A stretch of DNA of 64,000 nucleotides from Filosporella fistucella (lineage: Eukaryota > Ascomycota > Leotiomycetes > Helotiales): positions 2,232,001-2,296,000 of the forward strand of contig JAQJZZ010000008.1 in NCBI GenBank assembly GCA_030077755.1, read 5' to 3'. Positions 1 to 11,543 of this stretch are shown in pieces (position 1 is the first letter of the stretch; each line of letters opens with the position of its first letter). Position numbers and translations under genes: made by a program. The notes under the pieces are model-generated. The model ran no database searches, had not been told where the DNA came from, and saw only the letters and a list, made by a program, of their open reading frames with translations.

Positions 1-801
1 GTCGGCGATGGGTGTGGCGGGCCCGTGATGATATACAGTCCAGTCGTATATCCATTTTCCGAGACTGTTGGCGTCAAAGACACTACCCAGAAGCATGATA
101 GGTTCCTCTGAAGGATCCCAATTTTTGAGTGAGTATCCAGGTGGGATGCGGTGTTTGCGGGCATCTGCCTCGGTGGCTTTTGGAATCGTAGGCGCTTTCT
201 TTGGTGTTTCTTTGGCGCGCGATGAGTGAGGTCGTTGTGGTGTAGAAGACGATTGTCGACGTCTGCGAGGTGGCGCTTCGTAATGTGGCGACCCCTCAGG
301 GTCATCTCTGTCAAATGCGTAGCCTTGAGCCTGAGAATAGTAGTACGGATCAGTGCCATGCCCATGAGATTTAAAAGTAGTTTTTGAAGCTCGGCGAGAG
401 AACTCTCGGTAGATCACCCCATCTGCCCCTAGAAAGTCTACATATTCATAATCGTCCTCGTCGGAATCCCCATGAGAGGCTCGATAGGAGAAAGAATTTC
501 GCCGCTCATGATGGCGCGGAGGCGCATACGAACTTTGTTTTCGACTCACATTGGCAGCAGTCGCGTAGTATCCGCTGGAGTTATATCTCGGAGAGAATGT
601 CCCACGGGGAGAGGAATATCCCCACGCATCTCCAGAAGAGGTATGTCGGGAATGTTGTCGTGGTGAAGGTCCAGGTCGCGCGTAGTAACCGTGGTGTCCT
701 CCAGAAGGGGATCCAGCAGGCGATGGAGTCGCGCTGAATGGATAGTATGCTCCCGGATGATGGCCGGGAGGCGTGCTGTATGGTGTGTAAGAAGTGTTCA
801 T
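1..801 (-). CDS. Conserved fungal protein, 5' part only (often labelled 'vegetative cell wall protein gp1')
   Basis: The minus-strand frame opens at the ATG at 801 and runs without a stop off the left edge, giving 267 residues. The first ~170 residues are rich in Tyr, Pro, Ser, Gly and His and look disordered. They are followed by an acidic patch (SDEDDYEY), an Arg/Ser basic stretch and a well-ordered block around residues 220-267 containing PPGYSLKNWDPSEEP and GSVFDANSLGKWIYDW. That last block resembles a widely conserved Pezizomycotina family whose usual label, 'vegetative cell wall protein gp1', is probably a historical misannotation. I know of no biochemical function. The 3' part lies outside the window. 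No intron is needed in the visible part. Confidence 0.75.
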   Translation of the reverse strand, partial: MNTSYTPYSTPPGHHPGAYYPFSATPSPAGSPSGGHHGYYARPGPSPRQHSRHTSSGDAWGYSSPRGTFSPRYNSSGYYATAANVSRKQSSYAPPRHHERRNSFSYRASHGDSDEDDYEYVDFLGADGVIYREFSRRASKTTFKSHGHGTDPYYYSQAQGYAFDRDDPEGSPHYEAPPRRRRQSSSTPQRPHSSRAKETPKKAPTIPKATEADARKHRIPPGYSLKNWDPSEEPIMLLGSVFDANSLGKWIYDWTVYHHGPATPIAD

Positions 802-3800
802 GATATCCTGCTCTTGCGATGTCCTATAGACACCCGAAAAACGAAAAAGAAAAGAGTTGCGAGCACCTTAATCGAGGCACCGAAGAGTGTGACGAGCCCG
901 TCACCGTGGTATGTAGTCGGTACGAGAGGGAAGGGGAACCGTTGTCGTTGATCCGTACATGTCAAGAACTGGTCTGTTTTGAAATCCCCGGTGAGGATAT
1001 CTTGATCGAGCTTGGGGGTCGAAGTCGATTCTTGTCGGCTTCGTGGGGAAATTTCGAGAATGAGCTGGACAAGAGATCCGGCTCGTTAGATGTATTGGTA
1101 ATCGTTTTGGAATCGCTGATTTGGGATCAAGTTTTTGGGTCGTTGTTGAGAGAAAGCAGGAGAAAGGCGGGTGGTTGGGGGAAGGGAGTAGTATTTGAAC
1201 ACTTTCCCTCTGAGAGTTTGGTGTGGGAAATTTCCTCGGGTAGACTGCACAGCGGTGCCGTGCGGTGCAGTCGGAAGGGTGGTAGTGGAGTTTGGTCGGG
1301 AAGGTTACGCCTGTGTGCGCTGGCTTGGACAGGGGCTGAATGCTGGGAGGTGGAGGTGGATAGTGTTCGGAGTAGCGTGCGATGGTGGATGAGCCTACGG
1401 TAGACTAAGCACCGGCACTAGGCAAGGAAGGGTAATAAGGGACAATTGATGAATTGAACCAAGAATCTAAGGCAAAGAACGGCTGGGTCAGCAAGAGAGT
1501 CAAGCAGTAAATTTATGCTGCGCAGATAATAACACTGCATACTCATACAGCAGTGACTAACTGAGGTTGAGTGAAGTGACTGGTTGAGATTGAGCATGAG
1601 CATAACCGGAGGTAATCGTGACTCTGAATGTACCAAAATAATACAGTGCTGCCACTGCCACACTCGCTCTGCAGCAAAAATACACGATTGGGCTTCAAGA
1701 CAAGGGATTTCTGGAATGTCCCACGGAAGAATGTGATTTGTGTGCTTTGCCCAGCCCAAAGGCGGTGGCAGCTGAAGAAGAAGCCAACTATAGCCCGCAA
1801 AGGGGAGAAAAGGGGTACCAAAGGGGCAAAGCAAATATGTTTTGGGGGTAGAAAGGAGGCCACCAGGGCCAAAAAGGAGCGGCGCTCCTCCCCTCCACTC
1901 TGCTCCTCCAGGCTCCTCTCCCGGAACATGAGGGCACGGAAGATATCAGAAACAGGGGGCGGAAACCACTTACTCGAATTCGCATACGAAAACAGATGAG
2001 ATTTGGGTGGGCGGGAACCCCTGGATTCAAATCAGACCAAGGAGATCATTATGATTTCTGCAGTCAAGCGAGATTGATGAGAGACACTTCGACCTGCTTT
2101 TCTCAAGACCGGCTTCTTTTCAACGGCGACGGTGAACGGGGAACACTTGGCTAGTCCCGCGAGCCGCAATCGAGAGATGAAGGATGCGCGACCAAAGGCG
2201 CGGATTCGGGATTGATATTCCAGAAGATGGAGCCGCCTACGGAGGATGCAGATGGATGTCGGGAGCTGGAAGCCACGAGGAAAATACGATGGAGGATATC
2301 CACAGTTACGATATGATGGAAGGCCCCAGAATAATAGTCGCCGTCGTCAGTCTCAAGCTGGAGGCAGAGAGATTGCGCGTAATATTGCGGCGGATAAGGA
2401 GGTGGCAGGTTTGTGACGACAATCAATATGGTTCAAGGTTCAGATTGACTCGACCTCGATCAAGATTAAAGAAGCAGATTGAGCCCTTCGTATTGACTCA
2501 CTTTATTGCAGCGATGTTGGTGGTTATGATTTGCTATGGTTGGTGCGTAGCGATTCCTGCTGGCGAATGCTGGTGCTTGTATTCGTTCCTTTATGGCCTG
2601 CTGGTCCGTGAGATTCAGCGTGGCGATACTAGCAGAATGCTCTGGATGTTTGATGTCGAATTGGTTCTTCCAATATTGACTATTGGCCTAGGACTGGTCG
2701 ATGGCCGATTGTCCGGTCTGAGTCTCTCACGAAAAACGAATCGCAAAGAATTGATGAGGGAGCTGAAGGGTTTTGTGACCTGGGACTGGACCTGGACCTG
2801 GTGGACCTGGACTATGGCCTGAGTGCGCAGTGTACGAGTATTTGGATTGATTCGCAACAATTGCGCCGCTGACAGTTGCTTCTCATGTGTTCCACCAGAA
2901 GCCCCGAGATGCCCGGACTTTGCCTCCCTCCGGCTAAAGCTTGCTGAGAGAAGGGAAAGATGATCAGTGAGTGAGTGAGTGATTTGCGATGTTGGAAATG
3001 CGATGCGAGTCTACCGTTCCAGGACGGGTACTGGAGTGAGAGTTCTTAGGTAAGATGCCGTTGCATAGACTGTCCTGATTTGATGTCCTGTTGGTTGAGG
3101 TATAGAGGTTTGGTATGCAAGTACGAGTCTAGTATGAAGGTATGTATGTATGTACGAGTATCCGGATATGTAGGTGGATATTTTCAACGAGGCAGTGAGA
3201 AGCCGGAAAGCTAGAGTACGAGGTACAGATAACTGCAGATTAAAGATTACCACCTTGACGTTCCGATTCCAGACCGAGGGATTGGGTTGGAGGCGTGGAT
3301 GGTTGTATAGAAGTAGGTACAATGTTGTACGTTGTGTTCAGAATCTTATATTTGGACAATCGATGGAGGGCTGAATGGGGAAGAGTAGGAATTGGAAGGT
3401 GGGACTACGAAGAGGGGAAGCCTGTGATAAAGGAAAGCATTCAAAGTTCACAGTGGTGACACGAAGATCAATCGGCGTAATCCAGATCTCATGTCATGAT
3501 GGATGCGCGCCGCCATGTAAACCTGGAAGAGTGTCAGCAGTCACAAGTTCAATCGTCAAGCCCTCTCTATCCTCAAAGCAGACAAAGTCGGTACCATCTC
3601 ACACAGAAGCCCGAAAAGGTTCAAGCATCAGACACCCTCACAATATCATCAACGTTCAAGCATTCACACACCCTCACGCTTTGCCATCCCAGAATTAGAT
3701 GCCTTTATTGAGACATCGCGGGAGTCTTTCCAATTGCTTATTGGGGGCCGAGTTTAGATACAGCAAGTCTGCACATCACATCACAAACTCATCACCCCAG

Positions 3801-6800
3801 AAGCGTCAATTCTTACCCCTCCATCACTACGATTTAGACGCCAGTTTATCCAGCCGATTGTGCAGATAGGGTGCAGTCAGTCCAGTGTAAGTGTGGTGCA
3901 CGTTCAGTTGCAATGGCGCAGTCTCTGCTCGTCTCTCGTCTCTAAAAACAGAAATTCTTCAAAGGAGATGCAGATGCGTATACGTATCTTCATCGTGGTA
4001 ATGTAATGTAATTGAATGGATGAATGTACCACCTTCCGATTCCGAGATTCGACTTTTCTTCCCTCCACAGAGTTCGTCCGCAATTCTCGCCTCTTTTCTT
4101 CCACCCCTCGTCACAACAACCTCCCCTACCTCACTCAACACTCTGACTTTCCTGCCACCTTGCTTGCGGAACCTCGTCCTCGTCCTCACCTCATCCTCGC
4201 TCTCGACTCTTCGGCCCTCAATCCCAGGCTCGGCCATTCTCTTCAAACCTCGTCAGCCAGCATGCTCCCAGTATAGAGTGCTCTACCATGGTTGGCACCA
4301 TCACGCGCCCCTTAGTCGCCAATGTGATTTTCATATCACACAAACAGAGTCTTCATATTAATTGTGGGTTTATGGATATGTTGACTGATGGTTGAGCAGG
4401 TCATACTTTTCACCACCGCAGTTGGGAGCATCACAACAGCATTACGAGCCCATACGCGCATCTGAAGTTAGAACCCCACAGCAGATATTGCGACAGATCG
4501 ACCTCATTCAGGAGCTGCACAACGCTACACTGCGGTACCAAATGCACCCTACTGGCACTCTGGAGAGATGCATCAGGCTATGCGATGCACTGTGCGGTAC
4601 CTAATGTGAGTCTGGATTTAGGGCATCTACTCCCAGTGCATCTCTGGCTGCGGGCCTGCTGCGCTCCAGCTGTTCTGTCCGTCTTGACTCCTGTGGGATT
4701 GCACATCCCGCTGTGATGGTTCATCAGTTTTCACCAACCATCATCCCCGTGATGAACCCATGCATGTTGCAAGCGCGAGACTGGGAAGAGGGAGGGGTGG
4801 AAAAGAGCCAAGGGAGAGATATCCATTATTATTATCCATGGCACACTGGGGTGGAAGAGTGGAAGTTCCTGGGACGGAAGAAAGAAAAAGTGGAATCTCA
4901 ATCAACAAGCCACCAACTCTTCTTATGCCACAATTTCCAGGATTTGAATATATCTTGGCTTGCAACGGAAGAGGTTGGCATGGATGGAGGAATTGCTTTG
5001 GCGGAAGCAAACATCGCGCTCAACCTTCTTGTACGACGAGCCCCTGTTTCCTCTCCTCTCCTGGTCCTCCATCCGGAACCTCCCTGACTCCTCCCCTCCC
5101 TCAGTCCCTCTCCTCCGTCCTCCTCCCAGCCGTTGGGCCCGTGGCATCGCAGTCTACCTCCGAAAAGGGTAATATCCCTTCATTCTGCCGTTTCGTCTTT
5201 CAAGCTTCTCCCTGGCCTCAATTTGCAGAGTTTTCACTTCCCTTACCATTTCCACTTTCCAACACGAATAGCTGCCTGCCCTGCGTTGCTCTGCCTCTTA
5301 TCACTGAGTCATTGTTACTCACCGACTCTGCGTTTTGTTCCTTCTTTTCTATTTCCTGCCCAAATCACCCACTTGGATTGTGCGATGAGCTGTTTGCATT
5401 GAAGGTACTGCACCAGGCTGGCCTCTCGGCTGGCTACCAGAGGATTTTTGGTGTGTTGTGCTCGCTAGAGAGACGAAAATGGGCGGGAAATGAATGAAAA
5501 ATGTCTTGAGTGGGCAGCCATGCAGAGAGGCTTGTACTGGGCTGCATTTGCCCTGAGATGATTCGTCGCCGCTGTTCCCTCCTCCTTCTTCCTCCCCTTG
5601 TTCCCTCCAAGCAGAATCCCGCATCCGCTGCACCCTCAGCGCGAATTCCCGCTGCAGCCAATGTCCTGCGCTGGACCATCTAGTGCATGCAGCCGGATAA
5701 CAGGACTCTTCTGTTGCATCAATAGCATCAACTTGCTACAACCAGGAAATCAGGATATCACTGCAAAGACCATGCGATTCAAGCGGTGAGAACACACGTG
5801 TCACAACATGAGGCGCATCGCGACCCAATATATGTGTAGTGACGTCGATCTCTCACACAAAATGTTCTATTTCTGAATATTTTTCAATCGATTTATTTCT
5901 TTTATTCAACAAAAAGCTTTGCCCTGATTTTATTTCTCGCACACAGTTTCAAATATTTTCTCGTCCGGTCTGGCACAATTTGCGCAAGGTGGTCGCACCA
6001 AAAGGAGAAGCTTGTCAGCGATAAGGAACTTGCTTTATTTTTCCTTCTGCCCTTTGCTTTTCTGCCGGAGGTCGAGCACAACCTGGATGCCCCTCTACCC
6101 GTGCTCGAATCCGTTTGATCTCGATGCATCCAGTCTTTGCTCAACCCCCAAATATCAGATGTTGAGGCGCAAACATTACCAATTACTTCCCTGCTCGAGC
6201 CGGCTGAGCGTCAGCCTCATGAGACATACGCATGGCGACAGTGTGTCATGATGATAGGCAAGAAGTTTTGCTTGTGTCTTCCACGGAACGGCTTCGTATC
6301 GTCGTTTCAGAGTTGAGTCATCCAGATATGTTGCCTTTATGGAAAGATTAGTCGGAGGTATGCGTATTGCTTCAGCCTCGAGCTGAGTCACGTGGCGGTG
6401 GCAAACAGCCTCAAGCACAGACAAACGGAGTAGTCTTCGCCTCATTGTCAAAGGGAACTCCATGTTACATGGTATCTCCATTGCATTTGACATTTGCCTT
6501 TCGGAGTTACACGGTCTTGGGCGTATAGTAACTCCATACTAGAAAAGCGCTGCCCAACCATTTGTCAGCATTTACTTTAAATCAAGAGTCATATGATCAA
6601 CTTCGCCCCAAAGTCATCGAGATGCAAAGTCGGATCTCAAACATTTCGTTTGTAACCAGATTCTTTCCTCCGATTGAATATTGGGTGGTTGGGTTGGATG
6701 ATCAAGTGATGCATCTGTGACTCCAGCCAGTCATATTTTTGCTTGTGATCGCTTCGATACACTCACTTTCTCACGGCTTGATATCGCGAGTTTTTATTGC

Positions 6801-7220
6801 TCGATATAGCGATTTCATCAACCATTAGGAAGACTGTCAATATCACAGGTGAGGCTGAGCCAACCTCTCTATTTTGTTTGGCTAGGTTTATGAGTCACAG
6901 GCAGCAGCGGAAAACTTGCTAGCAAACCGCTGCTTGTGTCGTACACAGCCTTCATGAGGCAGTAACTCCGAGACGCCAATCTCCATCCTGGATTCTCACG
7001 ATGCAAAGTGCCGGTTTGAGTTCCCTGGACTGGCTTACGGGCGGAGACCAGATAGGCAGAATTTAATGACGCGGGTTTGATTTTGAAGGTATAGAAGATG
7101 CACAACATCATACCTCAGAATACCCTGAAAATGGAGGTCATGATCGCATCTCCTATGCCACATATACTCATTTAACCAGCCTCTTCCATGTGATAGACTA
7201 TCGTCTCTGCAGATCATCGG
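802..7220. other. Long region with no confident gene
   Basis: About 6.4 kb upstream of the left-edge gene. Many short open frames exist, the longest being 212 codons at 2184-2822 on the plus strand. None shows a recognisable domain, consistent codon pattern or splice structure, and several overlap each other on both strands. Pyrimidine-rich plus-strand stretches near 4060-4240 and 5040-5120 look like promoter or leader DNA. Some of the region may be an extended 5' regulatory or untranslated region. Confidence 0.5.
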
Positions 7221-7544
7221 CTCGATATACGCCCTTCTCGGTATGAAGAGTCATCTTTGCTCTTGCCGTCAATAGGACGTTTCAGATCTTGACTTGGTGT
7301 CTATTAGCTCATTGGGTTCAAATGTACTTTTACTATCCGCAATCTGCATTTATTGAAAAGGGTATCATTATTCATAGAATCAGCTCGATATGTCCTCGTT
7401 TGCTATAGAAGAGTCACTGCGTTGAGTCTGACAATATCAGGAACTGGTCTGTGCAATCCAGTAATTTGAGTTTCTGAGCTTGAGATAGAATCAGTTCTGT
7501 AAAGTGTCGGCTCGATATACCCTGCTCACGAGGATGAAGAGTCA
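7221..7544 (+). repeat. Three dispersed copies of a two-block motif
   Basis: CTCGATA followed 24-25 bases later by GAAGAGTCA occurs three times: starts 7221/7245, 7384/7408 and 7511/7536. Two copies extend to CGGCTCGATATAC and ATGAAGAGTCATCT. A weaker relative of the first block lies near 6777. The copies are separated by unrelated sequence, so this is not a simple tandem array. The origin is unknown. Confidence 0.5.
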
Positions 7545-7657
7545 TCTCTTCACTTCGTAAGACATGTTTTGATTTCTAATTACTTGATACTGCGGAATAA
7601 GAGTCAGCTAAGCAATAGTGTATTATACATAGAAAGAGGAGGGGTTGGATTCTGTGC

Positions 7658-7997
7658 CTATGGAACAAAGATTTTGGGATTATTGTGGATCTCTTGCACC
7701 TTGATTGGCGTCTCTTTTATCGGGGTCTCCTTCTTATCACTGCGGGTCTTTAGTGTAGGAGAATCATCAGAAGCTACCTTTTTGGACTCGATCAGAACCA
7801 CTGCGGTTCCTACTGACGATATCTTTCGATACGTGATTGTGACTGGCTCTATAACAGGAGCACTACGGGAGTAGTCAGGCTTTCTAACGCGGTGTCTAAT
7901 ATAATCTTCGCCCTTCTTGACCTCGTCGGCCTTAATAAATAATAAAGATGGTTTGGCCTCGCTGTTCTTCGATGTAATTGGTTATTATAGCAAAGTT
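7658..7997 (-). other. Open frame resembling a C-terminal exon, unidentified
   Basis: On the minus strand a frame of about 112 codons lies between an upstream TAA and a TAG at 7658-7660. It reads as a basic, Lys/Ser/Glu-rich hydrophilic peptide containing FIKADEVKKGEDYIRHR and a tandem KETPIKETPI repeat. It has no ATG, so it would need an upstream exon; a short ATG-initiated frame just upstream (near 8073) is one possibility. The composition looks more like protein than random AT-rich DNA, but I recognise no family. It could be a relic or chance. Confidence 0.2.
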
Positions 7998-9023
7998 ATG
8001 GGGGCTCTATAAAGAATTTTAACAAATAAGGTATACCAACGATTTTCCTTCGCCTCCAAATAGCAACTTCTTTGACTCATCGACGGTCCTATGGAGTTAA
8101 AGTTCATTTCGTTTATCTGCCAGGTGTCCGAAATCTGGGCTGACATTCTCGTTGAGAGCGCAAGTTTTGGTTATTCCCCTGCATGTACAGCTTTGGTAGT
8201 AATCCCTCAGAGTCAAATTCAGTATATCGAAAGCGTTTAAGTTATACTAATTTCGTTTTCGAACCAATTCAAAATAAACTTCACCATCATATCCCACAGA
8301 GACGCCATGCACCCCTTGCCAGCAAGCTAGATTCCAACTCCAGATCCTTTCTCAGAATCGAACTCACTAATCGTCAACTATTTAATCTTGCCTCACCGTC
8401 CCCTTTCTATGTAACCTCGCAGCATTGCGACGGAGTTTGCGAAGGCTTCGTCTGATCTGTTGAGAGTTGGAAATTTGGGTATCCAGGATGCAGGACTCTA
8501 TAGAGACCAGGATTAAGGGAGAAGATTGGAGATTGAATAGACTTATGGGTATTTACTTGCATCCAGGGTTCTAACCTTTGTCGTCAATTATGCTTCGTTG
8601 TCGCCAACATTTTTCCATTGTTGCGAGTGAATCCTGACCGTCGTTAACACCTACTAACCTCTAATTGCTCTACCAAACTCCCGTATCCTCGTCTTTACGT
8701 CTCTCCTATCCTTTCACCTACTCCCATCGCAGCGTCAACCCATTTAAGACATGTGAGAATCATTAGAGGATGACAGAACAGATAGATGGAGTTTTGCCAT
8801 TTTATCCCCCATGCAAGGCCACTCTTCCATATTGCTTGTTGCAGTACAGGTCTCAGTAGAGAGCAATGGGGGATTAATATACTATTCGTTAGCGAGGCAA
8901 GGAAGGCATCTGAAAGTGCAATAGCACACAATTAATATCAAAGTACAGGTTTGCGGGAGCGAATTTGTAGAATGGTTTGAATTCTAATTTCCTATATAAT
9001 GAAATTCGAAATGTGTTTAACCA
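7998..9023. other. Intergenic, no gene seen
   Basis: A mixed AT-rich stretch downstream of the Uve1 gene. The short frames at 8183-8455 (+) and 8695-8931 (-) have no recognisable features. Confidence 0.45.
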
Positions 9024-11543
9024 CTATAACTCCTCCTCATCAACTTCAACATACCTCATTCTCTTCCTCCCCGCTCTCCCACTTTGCCTCTTCGGCTTCG
9101 CTTTGACACCATTAGTTACCCTTTTAGGCTTCTCACCGGCATCAGAAGCAGACAGATCAGGTAGACTTTCAGACTCCTCGTCTTCAGGTTCCTCTTCGAC
9201 TTCAACTCTAAATGTCGCAGTCTTTGTACTCTGCTTCTTCTTCACAGGCGTCTTGTTCACTTTTGCCTCCCCTCCCTTCACCCCCTCCACCACATTCTTA
9301 ACATCATTTAGACACTTCGCATCCCTCAATTTTTCCTTAGTCGACTCATCAAACTCCCTCCTGTTCCGCTCTTGTACCTTCCTCCTAGCCTCGAAATTCG
9401 CAGGTGTCGGATTACGGAAAAGCTCTTCTTCATCTACTTCTTTCTTCTTGTTTTCTCGTTTCTTGGGACGTAGCCATTCCTCCATTCCTTGCGGCCAGTA
9501 GACTCTGTTTTCTTTTCCGCCCATGCCTATCTCGTCTTCTGGGACTAGGTCTTTAGTCTGTTCTTCTGCTTCACTGAGTTCCTTGCCATAAGTTTCTATC
9601 TCGTTGGCGATGACCTTTTTAGTCTTCTTCTTTTTTGGGGCTTTGGGAAGAGGTTTGTTATCATCTGTTCGTTCGTAGGGAATGATATTATTGAAGGTGT
9701 TCCATCCAGGTAGTTTGAAGGTGCGCATTAGTTCAAATACAGCTTGTTCTTTGTCTTTTGCTTCGAGCATGAGATCCATATCGTCGGCGCAAGGAGGTAG
9801 AGTGAAGGGTCTAGGATTATGTTTTCGTCTTTGCCTTCCGGTGATGGCATCTGAACAGGGTTCACTATAATGCATTTTCTGTCTTATTTTCTTGCGGTCC
9901 CATGTGGCCTTTATACGGGGATATAATGCCATAATATCTTGGGTTCCTTCGCGGAGTTGAGTGGAGTCGAATATTATATTGTGGTGGTGGAAATCGAGGC
10001 AGAGAGGGATGTTGAGCTCTTCGCATATAGGAAGAAGATCATGAACGGACCACGAAACGTCGTCGTTCTCAAGGACAAGGCGTTGCTTTATAGATGTAGA
10101 AAGATTCTTATAATTCTCCCGAAACCGGTCAAGTGTTGCTGCTTTATCACCAAATGTTCCTCCCATATGCAAAATCATAACCGTATCTCGGTCTGATTGC
10201 TCTGGGAGCTTGAGAAGAGATAGCATTTCATCATGATATTCGAGGTCTCGAATGGCATTCTCGATGACTTGTGGTCGTGGCGAGCCGAGTTGCGTAAATT
10301 GACCTGGATGTGTACTCAATCGATGACCAAGTTCAGCTGCTACTCTGCCTGCTTTTGCTAGAGCTTCACTAGCGAATGGAGCGAGTTTGTATCCATACTC
10401 TGCGTGGCTAGCAAAAGGGAACATCTCAGAACTTAATCTCATGAACTTGATTCCGTACTTGTCGTTCCATCTCAGCATTTTGGGTATATCCCGAACATTC
10501 GCAAGACACAACTCCTCCACGTATCGTTGGCCCCGCTCAATTGAAGCCGGTTGTGCTTTGTCAGGTCGATTCTTAGTAGCATGTTCAGGTTGTGACGGGT
10601 CTTTGAGAGGGTGTCTATGTTCGAGAATAGATGCAATTCGGCATGTTCGTGAAGTGAATATCGGTGGATTTGAGAATCTTAGGTAGGTATTCAGACAAGC
10701 CTATACAATCAGCATATAAATTTATCGGTGACACTAGGAACTCACATATCCTAATCTACCTTTCCATGGAAGTGGCAGATAATCACTATTAACAGGAGGT
10801 GGTCTTGCTGCCTCCTTCTTCAGCACATCCACATCTTCCACATGCCCTTCATCATCGCCATCGGGATCCTGTCTTTTATCCCACTCGTCCTCTTCTTCCT
10901 TCTTAATGGTACCAGCAGCTTTTTTGGCGGCCTGTTCAGCTTTGAAGACCTTAATTTCATCCGAAGCCTTCTTCGCAGCTATCGAGCTCTTGGTGGGAGT
11001 CTTCTTAAATTTCTTGGCTGGAGATGGAATGGGAGTCCCGTCAATGTCAGATAGTGGAGACTCACTGTCCTCTTCCTTTACAGCACTCTTGGCTGTAGCA
11101 GAAGTCTGCGGGCTTGGGTTTATTGATTTTACATCTAGTGCCTCTCCTTTCTCGTCTGCGTCTGGACTTGCCCTCAAAGCGACAGTGCCATCGACCACAT
11201 CTGCATTATGATCTGGATTGGTATCGACGTGATTACGGCGAGATGCTTGCCGATTGGGAGGTGGTGGCTTGACTGTGGAAGCTTGCGGAGGTACTGGAGT
11301 TTCGTGTGTAATTGGAGTACCATTGGTAGCCTTCGAGGTCGCTGCTATTGAGGACCTTTTGCGCTTTGGACGCATCTCGAGTATAGTTCCTGAAAGATGT
11401 GATTTCAATTGAAATGTACCAAGAGGCCTACAATATGTAGATTTGGTGGCTTTAAATAGCGTCTGCCGATCAAGTCTGAAGGTCTTTCTTCTGAGTGTGC
11501 AAATGATCCTGCTGCTTCGCAGGTGTGAAAACTGGAAATTCAT
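9024..11543 (-). CDS. uve1: UV-damage endonuclease, Uve1/UVDE family
   Basis: Two exons, 11543-10746 and 10700-9024, joined in phase 0 across a 45-base intron, encode 824 residues. The splice restores the family's conserved start of the catalytic domain (GRLGY/ACLNTYLRF). The UVDE TIM barrel covers roughly residues 257-610, with THPGQFTQLGSP, LENDD, LCLDFHHHN and HYSEP matching the metal-binding positions of the family. Uve1 nicks DNA 5' of UV photoproducts and other lesions, starting an excision pathway independent of nucleotide excision repair. The N-terminus is long and low-complexity, and the C-terminal third is a Lys/Glu-rich tail after a conserved VYWPQGMEEW. The ATG at 11543 gives a basic, mitochondrial-like leader; an alternative ATG at 11375 starts MRPKRKRS and gives 768 residues. 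Confidence 0.93.

Noticed and set aside
2184..2822. 212-codon plus-strand frame in the left gene-poor region
   Set aside because: No domain; Trp/Arg-rich with repeats such as WTWTWWTWT at the end that come from a simple CCTGGA repeat; both strands equally open.
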